Assembly (NCBI GenBank): GCA_030267565.1
Contig: BRXU01000008.1
Span: 2,734,001-2,798,000 of the forward strand
Direction: 5' to 3'
DNA length: 64,000 nucleotides
Source of the DNA: Pleodorina starrii
Taxonomy: Eukaryota; Chlorophyta; Chlorophyceae; Chlamydomonadales; Volvocaceae
Each line of letters starts with the position of its first letter. The first letter of the stretch is position 1. The notes beneath the pieces are model-generated. The model did no database searches. It saw only the letters and a list, made by a program, of their open reading frames with translations, and had not been told where the DNA came from. Position numbers and translations under genes: made by a program. Below are positions 11,597 through 24,594 of the stretch, piece by piece.

Positions 11597-13784
11597 CTAC
11601 CAGGCAGGAGCAACGCCGCGAGCATCTTCGGCGGGGCCATCCGCCCCACGGTGGTATGGCTCCGCAGCGCGTTGCGGCGACGCCCACTGGCGGCGCGCGT
11701 CACGGTAGCGCGAAATGACGTCATCAAGGTGGGCCTTTGCCGCCGAGCTCTGCTGCTGCTGCTGCAGTTGCTGACGCCGTGTTGCCGCCTCCGCATCCGA
11801 GCTCTGCTGCTGCTGCTGCAGTTGCTGCTGCCGTGTTGCCGCCTCCGCATCTGCCCGCTGCTGCTCAGCCAGTTGCCGCCGCTTCGCCGCCACGCGCGCC
11901 GCTATCTCGGCTTCCTTGGCGGCAAGGAGCGCTGCAGCGGCCGCGTCCTGAGGCAGGTTGGCGGGATGTACACGGAAGACAGGGTGCAAGAAAGAGCGAA
12001 AGGGATAAATATCTGTCATTTCCTGTGTGTGCGAGGCATCAACACATTACAGTGTACCCTTTCTGCAGATCTGGTGGTGCCCAGCTTCCGCGGGTGCACC
12101 AGGGCCCCAAATGGTGACTTCGACTTGAACGCACAGATTAGCGACAACACCAAGCCCCAGTTCGCCACGACCTCCCGCTTCACCTGGTCCGGGCACGCGT
12201 CGTCTTCGGCGCAGGTAGTAAGCGGCGCCCAGTTGCCTCGCGCGTCATGCGAAGCTCGCTGCTGGTCCCGCTGCGCGTGCACGGCACGGTCGCCCCGACC
12301 CGCAGCCACCTTGACCGCATCCTCGGCCCTGCCAGGGTCCAGGCTGCTGCCGCCAGTCCGTCCGCTGCACGGCGCCCGTGCCGCCACGGCTCCGCCCGCC
12401 GGCACAACCGGGAGCGCGCTTTCAGGGCCGCCACCGTCCCTGTGGGGCAGCAACCGTGTCCGTGCGAGTGCGGTGAGAGGAGCCTAATCGTAGGCAGCTG
12501 CATAAGCTGCCGGTGGCGAATACGGACTTCCCTCGAGAACCTAAACTAGCCAATGTGCCGCGAGTCGCCAGGAACCTGGCCGTCCGAACTGCGTGCGGTT
12601 CTTCGTGCAGCCCGCGCTTTGCGGTCGAGGAATTCGCGGCGCCTCTACATCCATGAGCCCATTGCAGCGTGCATATTCAGCAAAGGCCCATGAGCCTACC
12701 TGTGCCCGGAACCGCCGCCCCCCGAGCGCGTCAAGTCGAAGCCCCGGGCCTGCATGTTACTGCCAGAGGGAAAGGAATTCGATCCAACCACAAAAGCATG
12801 CTCAGATCAGGATATCAGGTCTAAGTGAGACACAGCGTTTCTTTGTGTGTCGTGGCGTGGGCTGCGCAAACCACAGTCCTTACCTGTGGAAGGTTCGGAC
12901 AAGTCCGTGCAACTGCCCCGGACCCAGGTGCGGCTGCGGAGCGGTGCCGACATTCTGTGGGCTCCGGCAGTGCGAAGGCCCGGCGGCGACCGGGGAGGCG
13001 GCGCTGCCTTGGGGATGGCTCGCCACATGGGACGGAGACAGGCCCCTGCAGGCACGGATGTTGCAGGAATCGATTGTCACAGGGACCGTTAGGCTCAGTT
13101 CCGGATTTATATGCGTGCTACCAGTGGCCCCGTCCGGAGCCACTTGATGCTGCCTGAATGCACGCGAGATGACGTATATATTTGCGAGAAGCTCAGGCTG
13201 GGAGAGTACAGGGTGCTACGATGTGATCACCTGTAGATCAAGTGATTTGGCAGGTTTGGCAGCGACCCATCTGGCGGCATCGAAGTGAAGGGCGGCTCCA
13301 GCTGTCCCTGCTGCAGCTGTGCCAGCAGAAGCGCGCAGTACATATTGCGGTTTCGCTTCCAGACGACATTGCTGGTCTGCAGCAGAGGGTAGGGCAGGGT
13401 GGGGCAGGGCAGCTGTGTCAGCAGGTGGTTGGTTGCAGCAACGCACCTGCCACAATGGCCACACGCCTTAAACACAGCAAAGTACACAACATTGCAGGAG
13501 CCTATAGCAACTTACAGGCTCACGGAGCTTTGTCAGCCAGGCTTGAACACGGAGCTTCGCCGCCCGAGGTTGAGACAGCGCGAGGATGGTAAGCTGCGCC
13601 GCGGTCTGAAGGGCGCGAAATATGGGTTGCACAGTCAACACGCGTCGTCATCGTGGTCTTTGCTGTGGCCCTCTTTTTATTCAGCGCAAAATTCAACCCG
13701 CCAACCAGTCGGGCAGGGTCGGGCCATCGCCACCTGGGTCACCTGCTGGAACTGTTGGTCGAGGGCACAGTCCTGACGCTGCAT
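11597..13784 (-). CDS. DUF4485 (CEP112-like) coiled-coil protein
   Basis: Six exons: 13784-13743, 13605-13516, 13376-13231, 13045-12884, 12439-12184 and 11947-11597 (stop TAG), coding 348 residues. All borders are GT-AG and phases agree throughout (0,0,2,2,0). Residues ~8-92 match the DUF4485 domain found at the N-terminus of animal CEP112. The first part reads LDQQFQQTAAQLTILALSQP, then RVQAWLTKLREP, then KRNRNMYCALLLAQLQQGQL followed by EPPFTSMPPDG. The hallmark (R)KNRN-Y-LL, the EPFT-like step and the closing LP are all present. Residues ~93-232 are low complexity. Residues 233-320 are an Ala/Gln/Arg coiled coil with two near-identical Gln-rich blocks. The protein is much shorter than animal CEP112. 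DUF4485 proteins are linked to centrosomes and cilia in animals; that role here is inference. The exon 5 donor (CCGGACCAG|GTGAAG) was chosen because it keeps phase 0. Confidence 0.78.
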
Positions 13785-16700
13785 TCTACCAGGCTTTTCC
13801 AGGCTAGTATAGCTGGCACCGTGCAGGTACAAGGCGAGGTGTGTAAAAGGCCACCCGCAGTTTGACCGGGTCAATATTATAAAATGTATGTGACTGCAAG
13901 GCACTATAATACAATGCTGCGGTATGAATAACCCATTATTTCTTTGATCGTTGTGTAGGAAAAACCTCAATTTGGTCAAACGCAACAACTCTGCGGACTT
14001 GCCGTACAGCTTAGTGATTTAATCTGCACATTTAATCCAGACGGACTTCGATTTGCCCGTTCCGTTACGTGCGAAGCACGGCCCCTTGTGACTGCTCGCT
14101 ACAAGAAATCCGCAGCCGCTACAGGCACGGGTATCCCCAAAGGTCGGGGAAATCCTCGCGAGAAGTCTTCAAGGTCGCTTTCACACTTTTGAACGCCAGA
14201 TGATAACAAATATACTGGAATTACGGCCTGGGACAACCTTGGGTGACAACCACGAGCCCTGGGCTGATTGCAGGGCTCCCTGCTCGTTGGCCACCTTGAA
14301 ATGTGCCCTGCCATCCACGGGCCAGCCGGCCGTATGCCCGCAACGCACCACCGCTCCCCTGTGAGCGGCGGGTCCCGGCCACCCACCGGGCTCCAACACA
14401 CCAGACAGCAACGCGTAGGTTGCAACTGGATGAGCCTTCTGGCCCAGGCGCACCGAAAAGACTGACCCAATCCTACCCAACGGACGAGCGCGACGCTAAT
14501 CCCCAGCGTGATGTCCCTCCAGCCACCAACATACCAGCTTATCTTAATCCACCTGCGAAAGGGTGGCCAGGACTCACCGAATACCACCTTTACGCGGGAT
14601 CCGCAAGCCTGGGCCTGATATCAACCGCCATGGCCCTTTCCGCAAGAATTAAGCAGGGAGGTAGGGCACCATTCGCTTTCATGGCCGCGTGCAAGAACCG
14701 CCGCCTGTGTTCCATGGAAAAGGCAGCAGCAAGGACAACCAAATCCCAGGCACAGCAGCACACTGCTGCGGCCCCTCGAGACAACCCAAACCCCGGCCCA
14801 CGACACCTGCTGGCCAACAATTACCGTCAACTGGTCAACCGCAGCTTGCGCCATCGGCCGAGCTCAGAATTGTCGGCATCCAGGGAAAGCCCCACCCGTC
14901 AGCCGTGAGCCCCGCGTATCGTGGTTACTGTGTCGAGAGCCCAGAATACGCGTGGTCATATCGGGGTTGGGCAAGGCAGGGTGAGACCAGGAAAGCCGGG
15001 GATTGGTCGCCCCGCCTCACCAATTTGCGGGAACCAGATAAGCGGGTCGCGGGTCCGGGCATGTGGCAGGCCGCATGTGCAAGCCGGCAACTCGAAGTGT
15101 GCGTTATGGGGATCGCCAAACCTTGCTCCCGGCGTTGGACTGCGTGGGCTTCCACTGAGTGTTTTAGGGTTACAGCTGGCAGCTACAACAGAATGCCATG
15201 CAGACTGCGGGTTCTCGGGCCTTCCGGATTGGCGGTGTGGTGATTTGTGGGTCGTTGTACTGGTCCAAGGCAGCGTCGGTCTGAGCCCTTCTGGTGAGGC
15301 GGCCAACTGTACAAAGCGACTCAAAGCGCCGCGAACAGTGCCGGCACGGCACAAGGCAGTAGCCAGTCCGCGCTATCCGTAAGGCGAAAACTCGATTGCG
15401 CAAACTCGACTGCAAACTCGATTGCGTTCCTCTCAGGCACAGCCGGCTTCGGCAGTGCTTGTCACTGAATTCTTCCCATGTTGCCAGTTGTCAGCGGCAG
15501 TTGCCAGTTGCAAGAAAACGGTTGCCAGTTCCTATGCTTCTTTGCCAGCTGCAAACCCCGTGCGGGCCCCCCGGAACTGGAGCAAAAGGCGGCATGCCCA
15601 CTGTGCACCCAGAAGCCGCGGCAAGGACGTCTCCGGAACCGACAAACAAGGTCTGCGGGGTGCGAGGTAAGCAGCGGGAGTATGGGCGAGCACGTGTGGC
15701 GACCGATGGGGACCATGATCCCCCCGCCCGGTGACTGCATCACAGCGCCCAGCCTGTCAGTTCCCGCGGCGATCCTGCGACGACTTTTTATGGCTCGGTG
15801 CAACGGCGCTGGTCGATATCGCAGAGGCGCCTCTCTTGCAGCATTCCCCGCGATCAAATGCATATTCGGGCGCGCCAGGCGCTCTGGGACGACGGGCGGT
15901 GCAGTCGGCAGGTAAAGGGTATTTTCTAATAATTCTAAAGATAACGTCGCAGCGGTGGAACAGAGGCGACGCTTAGCGGCTGTGGGCCTGTAGCCGCTGC
16001 TGGAAGGAGCTGGGACTTGAGCTGGGCCCACAATTGTGTCCTTTCGCGACATGCTGCGGGCGTTGGCAAGCGGTGTCAGAATGGAGGTCCAGGGCGCGTC
16101 GGGGCCGGTATGGGGGTGTAAGGCCTGGCCGTTTTCGCGGAAGGTCGTCCTGTTGCCGCACAGGTATCTCCAAAACCATTTAGGGCCATCTTCCGGCCCG
16201 CCACAACAAATTAACCACCCCTAACCGTCCCCCCGCAGGCGGGCCAGGTCCCTGCCTCGGGGAACCCGCACGCAAAGGACCGGCGAGGAAAAGCGGACGA
16301 CGAAGTGGGAGAGGATGGCCTTGAAGGAAGTTGTGCGCTTGCTTTTTGGCAGGGCCCTCCCTGCGAAGGTCGGAAGATCCTCTTGGAGGGACCTTCCCTG
16401 CACCTATGGAGCGGGCGGTTGATTTCATCGAAGGTAACGAGCGCCTTTTTTTAGCGGTGCATGCGGGATGCTCCCAGGCGCCTTCCCGAGCCCTGACCGA
16501 GCCCTGACCGGCTGCATTGTATGTGTTGAAGGTTCAGCCGGTACAGTTACGCAGCAGCGTAGCGTATGGCGAGGCAAGATGCTAAGGCTGTAACTCAAAC
16601 GAGCTCCAACCGACCAACCCTCTCCAACCAATAACGGAAAATAACGGAAGATGCAGTTTTGCGCCCTTAGGACGGAACCTTTAATCTCATTAATACCTTC

Positions 16701-17186
16701 AGATTTCATCACTAGAAATATTATTCCTATCAAGCTGATTAGGCCGACAATACTGCAATAATGACTCGACTGTCTACCGTACTGACTAGCATTGTTCGCG
16801 ATTTTGGGCAGCCACGCTATACATCGACACAAATATGTTTTTGAAAAATATATCTAAACTGTATGTAGGTTGTATCGGTATAACGATGTCGTGACAGGCT
16901 GGCAAGGGATCGCTCTCGATGCTCTTCGCAACCTTTCGCAACCTCGCCACCCGATGCGTAGACAAGCTGTATGAACAATCTTGCGTAGTCAACCCTTACT
17001 TTTGATAGATCTGTAAGTTAAATAACTCCACAGCTGAATTGACGCATTTGGCCGCTCTGTATCCCCGCCGAATTTGGACGGAGCCGTACGTCTCCGGGCA
17101 TAGAATAAGAACCCGCCCAGCACAGCTGCAACCAGTAACAATTTACAAGACACAACTCAGACATTTTGACTCTGACAAAGTAACAA
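13785..17186. other. Gene-poor region
   Basis: About 3.4 kb without a supportable gene. The open frames here (for example 14303-14908 plus or 15462-16052 minus) lack domain motifs and ATG/splice context, and their composition looks random. The left end contains the DUF4485 upstream region. From about 16.6 kb to 17.2 kb the sequence becomes distinctly AT-rich compared with the rest of the window, and this part adjoins the subtilase promoter. Confidence 0.5.
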
Positions 17187-17193
17187 TATATAA
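17187..17193 (+). promoter_or_regulatory. Candidate TATA box of the subtilase gene
   Basis: The heptamer TATATAA lies 61 bp upstream of the ATG at 17255, inside an AT-rich tract. Transcription starting 25-35 bp downstream would leave a 5' leader of about 30-40 nt. This rests on position and motif only. Confidence 0.35.
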
Positions 17194-17254
17194 CCTACGT
17201 ATACACATCGATCAATCGAGAACCTCGTCTGACTTTTGAACCCTCGCTCCCGTC

Positions 17255-20200
17255 ATGCAGCCTCCCGGCACTGAACAGGAGTCCGAAACCAGCCCCATAT
17301 ACTCCAAACCGGAGCCGGAACCACAGCCCACGGAGCCGGAACCGCAGCCCACGGAGCCGGAACTGCAGCCCACGGAACAGGAGCAGCAGCCTACTGAGCA
17401 GGAACCGCAGCCCACCGTGCAGGCTGAGATCAGGACTGATGCTCAGAGGCCCAGCTTCAAAAGCTGGGTAAGTTCGAATTGTTGCGTGTCGCGACAGCTC
17501 ATCCCCGGCTTGCTCCTCATCGTTTTTTGCTTCCAGTCTAGTATTTTCTCCAAGCACCACAATGCTAATCTGCCTGAGTCCTGAATCTTCCACGCGCAAG
17601 TGACTCTCGTCCGCTGTCAAACTGACATCACTCGCACGAAATTGGCGTCGTCCGCAGGTCCATGCGCATCCCTTCTGCTTCTCCAGCCTTGTCGTGATCG
17701 TAGTGCTCAGCATCCTGACCGTGATCATCGTTCCATCTGCGGTCTGCTCCACCGCCGGCTGCGGCAGTAGCAAGAATGACAACGAGCCCGAGGTGCGCCG
17801 CGGTTTCCGCATTTCCTTTCCAAAACTAATACGCATTATGATATTTAATCGCAGCAACAAACAATTTAAATTTAACCAGCACAGGATGCTTGCCTGACGT
17901 TTCGTCCTCCATACAACGACCAGATAGATAAATATATCGACCAGCAAGCTGTGCATCGCGCTGCGGCACGCAACGCAATGCGCAACACGCATCAGTTTGA
18001 GCGCTATCTTATGCTCGTGCTTTCAAGTAATAATGGCGGCAGTCGCATGCCTACCAACTCGTAATGCCTTCGTAGCTCCTTCGCGCCCTTCACGTCTCCT
18101 GCCACCACTCTTCTCCGTCTCCGCCCTCCCACCCTTCTTCGCCCTTCCTTGGTGCTCCTCCCTCCTCAACGCACAGAGTATCGCCAACTCTCTGCGTCTG
18201 TTGGTCCGCTTCACGGAGCCCGACGCCTCCGTCGCCAAGCTGCTGCCGCTGCTATCCAAGTACTTCAACACCACTAAGCTAGGCTCCAGCCGTCTCGAGG
18301 TGCTGCAGTTCGAAGACGGCAAGTTCCTGACCGAAGTCAAGAACCTGCTCAAGGCTAAGTACGCAGGTACGGACGTGCGGCCAGCTGGCACAGGCTTGCA
18401 CTACTGTAATCTAATCGCTCGACAAAGAAGGAAATACAAGTGGTCGATGTGGTTTGTCGTAAAGGTTTGCGGGAGGATACATACCGGTATGCGCGCGTGC
18501 TGCTGAGAACCCCGAAGGATCCGAGCCCACTACCTCCCGTCGCACTTTCCCCCGCCCCCACTACCCACTCGCCCACCGGCCCCCTACATCCACGCCCCCA
18601 ACTCCGACCCCCAAACCTCTCCACCCCCTACTTCTCGCATCGCCATCCCCTTCATTCCTCAGACAAGCTCGACACCTTGGGCGATGACTTCGTGCTGTCG
18701 TCCGGCACTACCGTCCAGGTGCCCCTCACGGCCCTGCTGAGCCCTGAAGCGCCACCCCAGCCCGAAGCCCCCATACAACCCGCTCAGCCCTTCGCTCCCA
18801 ACATGCCGCCCATCTCGGACACCGAGGTCATCGCTAGCAGGGGGCGCAGGTCGGCGCAGGCTGTGCTGGACAGCACCAAGCCCGACCCGTTCGAGCCCCT
18901 GATGTGGCACCTCAAGGCGGTCAACGCGGCGGAGGCCTGGGCCCTGACAAGAGGTGCGGTGCGCTGCGCTGCGGTAGGGAGAAGGCGCGGGCAAGAGGAG
19001 TTTGTGTGTGTGCGTGTGTGTGGTTCTTACAGTGGGATGTGAAGGGGCCACACAGGGAGAGGACGCCTCGGTTGCGGTTGCGGTTTGCATGGGGGTTGGC
19101 GTTTGTCCGTAAGTCACGATGATGGACTGACCTTCTTCGTGCGTGTATGTAGTGTAGCCTGGTCTAGGAATCCGCGTGCCGCGGGCCGATGCCGATACGC
19201 CGCCCAAGCACGCATGCCCTTCTCCATGGCTCATTTGCCCAACTGACCAGCCCCGTCTCCGTCCTGACCCTGTCCGGCGCTTGCAGGTTTGCCTGAGGTC
19301 ATTGTGGCTGTGATGGACGGGGGAATCGATATTGAGCACCCGGACCTGAAAGGCAACATTTGGGTCAACAAAGACGAGATCCCCGACAACGGCATCGACG
19401 ATGATCGCAACGGTGAGCGAGCTGTGCTTTAATTTTCCCGCCTTGGCTGTTTCTGCCGGTGCCGACATCATGCCACAGATGCCCCCGCCCTGGTCCCAGC
19501 CAATCGACCAACCACCCCTGGTCCCAGCCAATCGACCAACCACCCCTGGTCCCAGCCAATCGACCAACCACCCCTGGTCCCAGCCAATCGACCAACCACC
19601 CCCTCGGCGCTGCCGCTCCCCGTTCCCCTGCTCTTGTCCGTCAGGTTACATCGACGATGTCTACGGATACGACTTCGCCGGCCCCTGCACCGTGGACTGG
19701 CGCTCCACCATCTCCCCCCCGCCCGCTCCCGCCACCACCTCGGCGCCTCCCCCGTCGGCCGCAGCGGGCCGTTCCCTGCTTCAGTCTCGCAGGTCACCGC
19801 CGCCGCCGCCCCGCAGCCCGCCGCCGCCCCGGAGCCCCCCGCCGCCCTTCAACGCCAACCCAGTCGACCGGTTGTGGTCGCCGTTTGAGTGAGTTGGGCT
19901 TTAGGGTTTTCGGGCGGGATACACGGCTGGTATTCCAGCGTCTCTGCTGCTTGCGCAGCGCTGATGAACCCACCGATACGTCATCCGGAGTCGCGAAGAC
20001 GCAGTGCATTAGCATTTAGCAATCAGCGCGGGCGGGTACACGGCAAAGCCCCCACTGAAGCCGTTCCGTGTCACCTAGCCAGCCCATTCCTTCTTGCGCT
20101 CCAAGCAACATGAACGTGCCCTGGCCGTGTGGTCGTGCGTGTGCATGCAGGTGCGGCTCCGACAATGACCCCCGTCCCGACAAGCCCATGGACAACGGCC

Positions 20201-23200
20201 ATGGTACCCACGTGGCTGGCATTGTGGCTGCCGTGCGTGGCAACAAGATTGGCGGCGCTGGCCTGGCGCCCCGCGTCAGGATTATGGTCCTCAAGGTGCG
20301 CGGCTGGGTGCCTGGGTTGGTCCATGGGCGCTGTCTCCGGCATTGAAGGGACGACAAGACGAGGCCACCGGTATCCTCGCGGCTCAATTGTACAACTACC
20401 CACGTGGCGTCACCATCCCTTCACGTGTACTTGCCGTACCACCCGCAGGTCGCCGATCCCTGGAACAACTTTTACGCCTCCAACGTCTTTGCTGCCTACG
20501 ACTACGCGCTCAAAATGGGTGCCCACGTGCTGACCAACAGCTTCGGCCCCCGGCAGCCCGTCTTCAACCCCACGGCGTTTCAGAAGGCCGAGGCTGCCAG
20601 GCAGGAGCTGCTGTACACCCGTGCCGTACAGCCACTTGCAGACAAGGGCGTCCTGCTGGTAGCCGCTGCCGGTGCGTGGGTGTGGGTGAGGTGGGGTATA
20701 CGGCGGTGGATGCGCAAGGAAGTAGTGGATGATGCCGCCAAATTGGTTATGCCCGTGCACACGCAGACGGCATGTTCATGGCGCAGATTCACCCCCGTGC
20801 ACACTACCCTGGCCCTTCCAGCCCTGCACCCCGCCTCGCCCGAAGCTCTCCCCGCATATTCCATACACCCCTCCAGCTCACTCCCTGAACGAATCGCAAC
20901 CATCCTAACCTCCTAAACGAATCGCAACCAACCTAACCAGGTAACGAGAACTCCAACCTGGACGGGCTGCGCGATGTGGGCATGAACTACCTGCCCTGCA
21001 CCCTGGACCTGCCCAACGTGTTGTGCGTGGGGGCCTCCGACAACGCAACCAAGCTCTGGCAGGAGGTTTTCTACAACCGCGACATCGGCACCAACTACGG
21101 CCCCAGGACCGTCGACATTGCCGCGCCCGGCGTGCGCGTGCTCAGCACTACGCCCTTTGGCGACAGCGTGACGGGCAACTACGATCTCAAGAGCGGCAGC
21201 TCGATGGTGGGTCGGTGGGTCCTGGGTACTAGCGGATGAAAGTCATTAAGAGCAAGCTGATTTTCGGCGGAGGTTCAAGCGGGGCAGGTTAGATTGTGCG
21301 CGTTGTTCTCGGGAGGCGCGCACAGAGCGCGTATTTGATCGGTGTTCGTGTGTTCACCTGTCTTGGACATTCGATGACCATGCTGAACTTTGTTTTTGCT
21401 TTACATGATTGGTGCGCAGGCCGCTCCTCTGGTGTCCGGCGTCGCGGCTCTGGTGCTGTCGGTGCTGGGCGCAGAAAGCGGCAACTTTTTCCAGGTAATC
21501 CGGCTGTCCATGGGAATTTATACCAGCCGCATACGCGCGCAATAGTTACTAAAGTAAGGCAATTGTATTTAAAAATATAACGATGGACTTGCATGACTAA
21601 GATTGACGACATGAGTCAGGACAATACCAAAAGCTTCGCTCACACGGTGCTGCATGCCGAATACACGAATCCGTTTATATTGATGTAGATATGAATAGAA
21701 TTCTGCTAAGCTGCGGTCTTTCCTCTGAATCCTCCACCTGTGCGTTTCCCTCTCCTTCCTTCCTCCAGGCCGCCCGCGCCAAGAGCATCCTGCTGGAGAG
21801 CGGAACCACGCAGACCGGCCTGCAGGTCGTCACGCAGCGCACCGTCGACGCCGCGCGCGCTGTTCAAACGGCCCAGGCCTTCGGCATCGACGGCGTCCAC
21901 CGTGAGTCGCCCCAAAGCCTTGAGCCTCCCTTCACCGCAGCTTACATCGCCACAGCAAACTCAGCTGCCCTCTTCTGGTGGCATCGCTGCCACCCTCTCC
22001 TCGCAACTTTCGTGCCTCCAGCTTAAACGCCAAGCCTTGCCAAACATCCGAGCTACGGTCTGTGCAAGTCTGTGTTTTCAGTAATTTCAGTAATTTCAAC
22101 GTTCTACTCCTCGCCGCCCTCTCTCTGCAGTGCTGGCCCCGATGTCTGTCGACGTGGCCGCCAAGAGCGGCGCCCTGCTGCGCTCCCTGACCGAGAGCTA
22201 CTACCGCCTCAGCGCGGCGATGGTTGCCACTCTGGAGGCGGACGTCGCAAAGGCGCCGCATGTCAGCTCACCCGCCCTCACCACGCTGGGCTTGACACCC
22301 TTCGCAACGGCCGCGCGGGTAAGATTCGTTTCTCCCCAACTGACAGCCCTGACAGCCCTAGCTGCTGCTAACCTCTTGTAGACTTGTTACCCGCCGCATT
22401 GTGTTCCCTCATCTAACCTGCCAACGTCGCCACCAAATCACCGCTTCCTCCCTGCCCCCCTGGTCGCCCCGCACGCACTTCCCGCCGCCCGCAGCCCGCC
22501 GCCGGCGCCCTGCGCGGCTTCAAGCACAACGGCGCCGACGTAATGGTGGCGATTCGCGGCCATCTGAACCTGCCCTCGCGCGGCGTCTACGGCCTGCGTG
22601 TCGCCAGCACCTCGCCGCTCGCCCTGATTGCAGTCACCGTGGGCCAGCGCCGTCTGTCCTGGAAGGTCCAAACTGCCGGCAGCACCTACGAGGCTAGGCT
22701 GCAAGTCGATACCGCGCCTGGTGAGTACCGGTAATAAAAGTTACGATCCTGTTAGAGCATCATAGACCAGATACCATGGTCTGGTCAGGGTAGGATCGGG
22801 ACAGCGGCTCTCTGCACGATTTGCAAGGCTTTGCAGCTGTGGTTCACGTCAAAGCAGAACGCCGCGACACCACCCACTTGCGCTTGCGGTCCTGCTATCC
22901 TTAACTTCGTTCTATATATAACGCGTTTACCTCCGTACACTTGTCGTACTGTATTGCAGCCTGGTTCGAGTTCGAGGTGCTGTACGCCGGCGTCGCCGAC
23001 GGTATCGAGTACGCCTGGTCGTTTCCCTCCAGCTTCAACTACTGGGGACCCCTGCCCGAGGGCTGGCTGGTCACCGCCACCATGGCTCCCGCCAAGCCGC
23101 TCCCCTACGTGCCGCGCGACATGCCAACGGCCCGCAACGCGCCGGCTTTCCACGTGACCGCCGCCGTCGGCGGCTTCCAGCTCCTCTGGAGCGCCATGCC

Positions 23201-24594
23201 TGCCAACTCCACACAACTGGACGCCACCGGTTCCAGCCCCGCCGACCCCGCCGCCGCCATCGTCTTCAACCCCAATTTCCTGTCGACGCTCTCCCCCGAC
23301 CAGCACTATTCCTACAGCGTGTTTGTCGATGAGCTGGCGTTCTCCACGAGTACGACGTTCGTGAGCGCGTTGGCTGGCGGCGCCATCACCGCCAGCAGGG
23401 CCGACGCGGGCGCCCTGGCGGAGGCGGGCAGCGGGCCAGTGTACGGCATCGCCACGACGTACATCCAGTCGATCGTCGACGGCCTGTCGGCTGTGGCCTT
23501 CCGTGTAAGTGACCGGGAACGCTCTTTTCCTCGGATCTAGCAATCCGCTTTGCTACACATCGCAACCTTAAGGGAAACACCATCACGCTTCAGGCATCAT
23601 CAGCACTAGCCGTCGCCTGCGCCCTGCTCTCAACCTTGCACCAGCCCTTTATTGAAACGCACGCATCCTAACCCCTGATGCCTCCGCACCGCCAAACCAG
23701 GTGACCTGCACCCATTGCCAGCTCTACCTAGACGGATTGCTCTTCCACGAGACCGTGGACGCCGCCTACGTCCCCGGCTTCCCCGCCCTGCCCACCACCA
23801 CCACCCGCATCACGCCCTGCGTCACCCTCGACCCCGTCCGCAACGCCAACGCCACCGGCGTCAACCGCCCTCGCCACCAGCTTCAGATCCGCTTCGCCAC
23901 CACCTCACGCTCGTCCGCCGCCGGCTTGGCGATCCAGCATGGCGCCTGCACCAGTCCCGACCTCGACGCCTTCATGTCTATGCGGCCCATCATGGCGCCC
24001 GCTCCCTGGTACAGGGCGTCCTCCGCGCCCTCCTCCGCCGCTAACGGCTCCATCCAGTGCGACGCCTGGGACTCCGACGCCGTTGGCCAGCCCGAGTACA
24101 TGCAGCTGGCCAACATCCCGCGCCCCGAGGACGTGCCCCCCCTGGCGCGCTTCCGGATGCCCAACACCCGCGCCACCAGCTTCGTGTGTCCCGTGGGTCA
24201 GCTCTGCGCGGCTGGCAGGAACTTCACCACGACCACCAACAATGTTCTGCCCCAGAACAGCCTGCCGTCGTCCCTGTACGTCCGTTGCTGGGCTTGGATG
24301 GGCCGCGGCTTCCGCAGCGGTCTGGTGACGGTGTACTTGTCGGACCGGCTGCCTACGGTGGTGTACCTGGCGGGCCAGCAGGTTTTCCGATCGGGTGACT
24401 GGACGGTGGTTCGACAGAGCCGTGCGCCCAACACCACGTTCCTCTCGGGTAACTTCCGTCAGATCATGGCCGTCGAGTGGCACGGCGTGTCGCCCTTCTC
24501 CTGGTTGTCGATGACGGAGGGCCGGGTCGATTTCCCGTCCGACGTGTCCGTGAGCATCCCCATCGACACGTCCTTCTTTGCGCCCGCTCCGTGA
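17255..24594 (+). CDS. Membrane-anchored subtilisin-like protease (S8), sporangin/VheA-like candidate
   Basis: Fifteen exons code 1297 residues: 17255-17467, 17658-17792, 18177-18366, 18663-18953, 19287-19412, 19645-19888, 20151-20295, 20449-20671, 20941-21206, 21420-21494, 21769-21901, 22131-22318, 22495-22720, 22960-23504 and 23701-24594. All introns are GT-AG and in phase. A Pro/Glu/Gln repeat (EPQPTEP, residues ~20-55) precedes one membrane segment (~79-101), then a propeptide-like region. The S8 triad is Asp287 (VAVMDGGID), His417 (NGHGTHVAG) and Ser610 (SGSSMAAP), with the oxyanion Asn524 (AAAGNEN). A Pro-rich hydroxyproline-type insert (SPPPPPRSPPPP) sits between Asp and His. Residues ~744-860 resemble a PA14-type beta domain, and a Cys-containing module ends the protein. 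Size and layout recall volvocine hatching enzymes, which digest the mother cell wall; that assignment is inference. Other algal subtilases are possible. Confidence 0.85.
19491..19602 (+). repeat. 28-bp minisatellite in subtilase intron 5
   Basis: Four near-perfect tandem copies of a 28-bp unit beginning TGGTCCCAGCCAATCGACCA lie in the intron between the Asp exon and the next exon. The array ends about 40 bp before the acceptor at 19644. The 28-bp period is not a multiple of three, so it is not coding. Confidence 0.85.

Noticed and set aside
13785..17186. Search for a transposon in the gene-poor tract
   Set aside because: No terminal repeats, transposase, reverse transcriptase or integrase motif could be recognised by eye.
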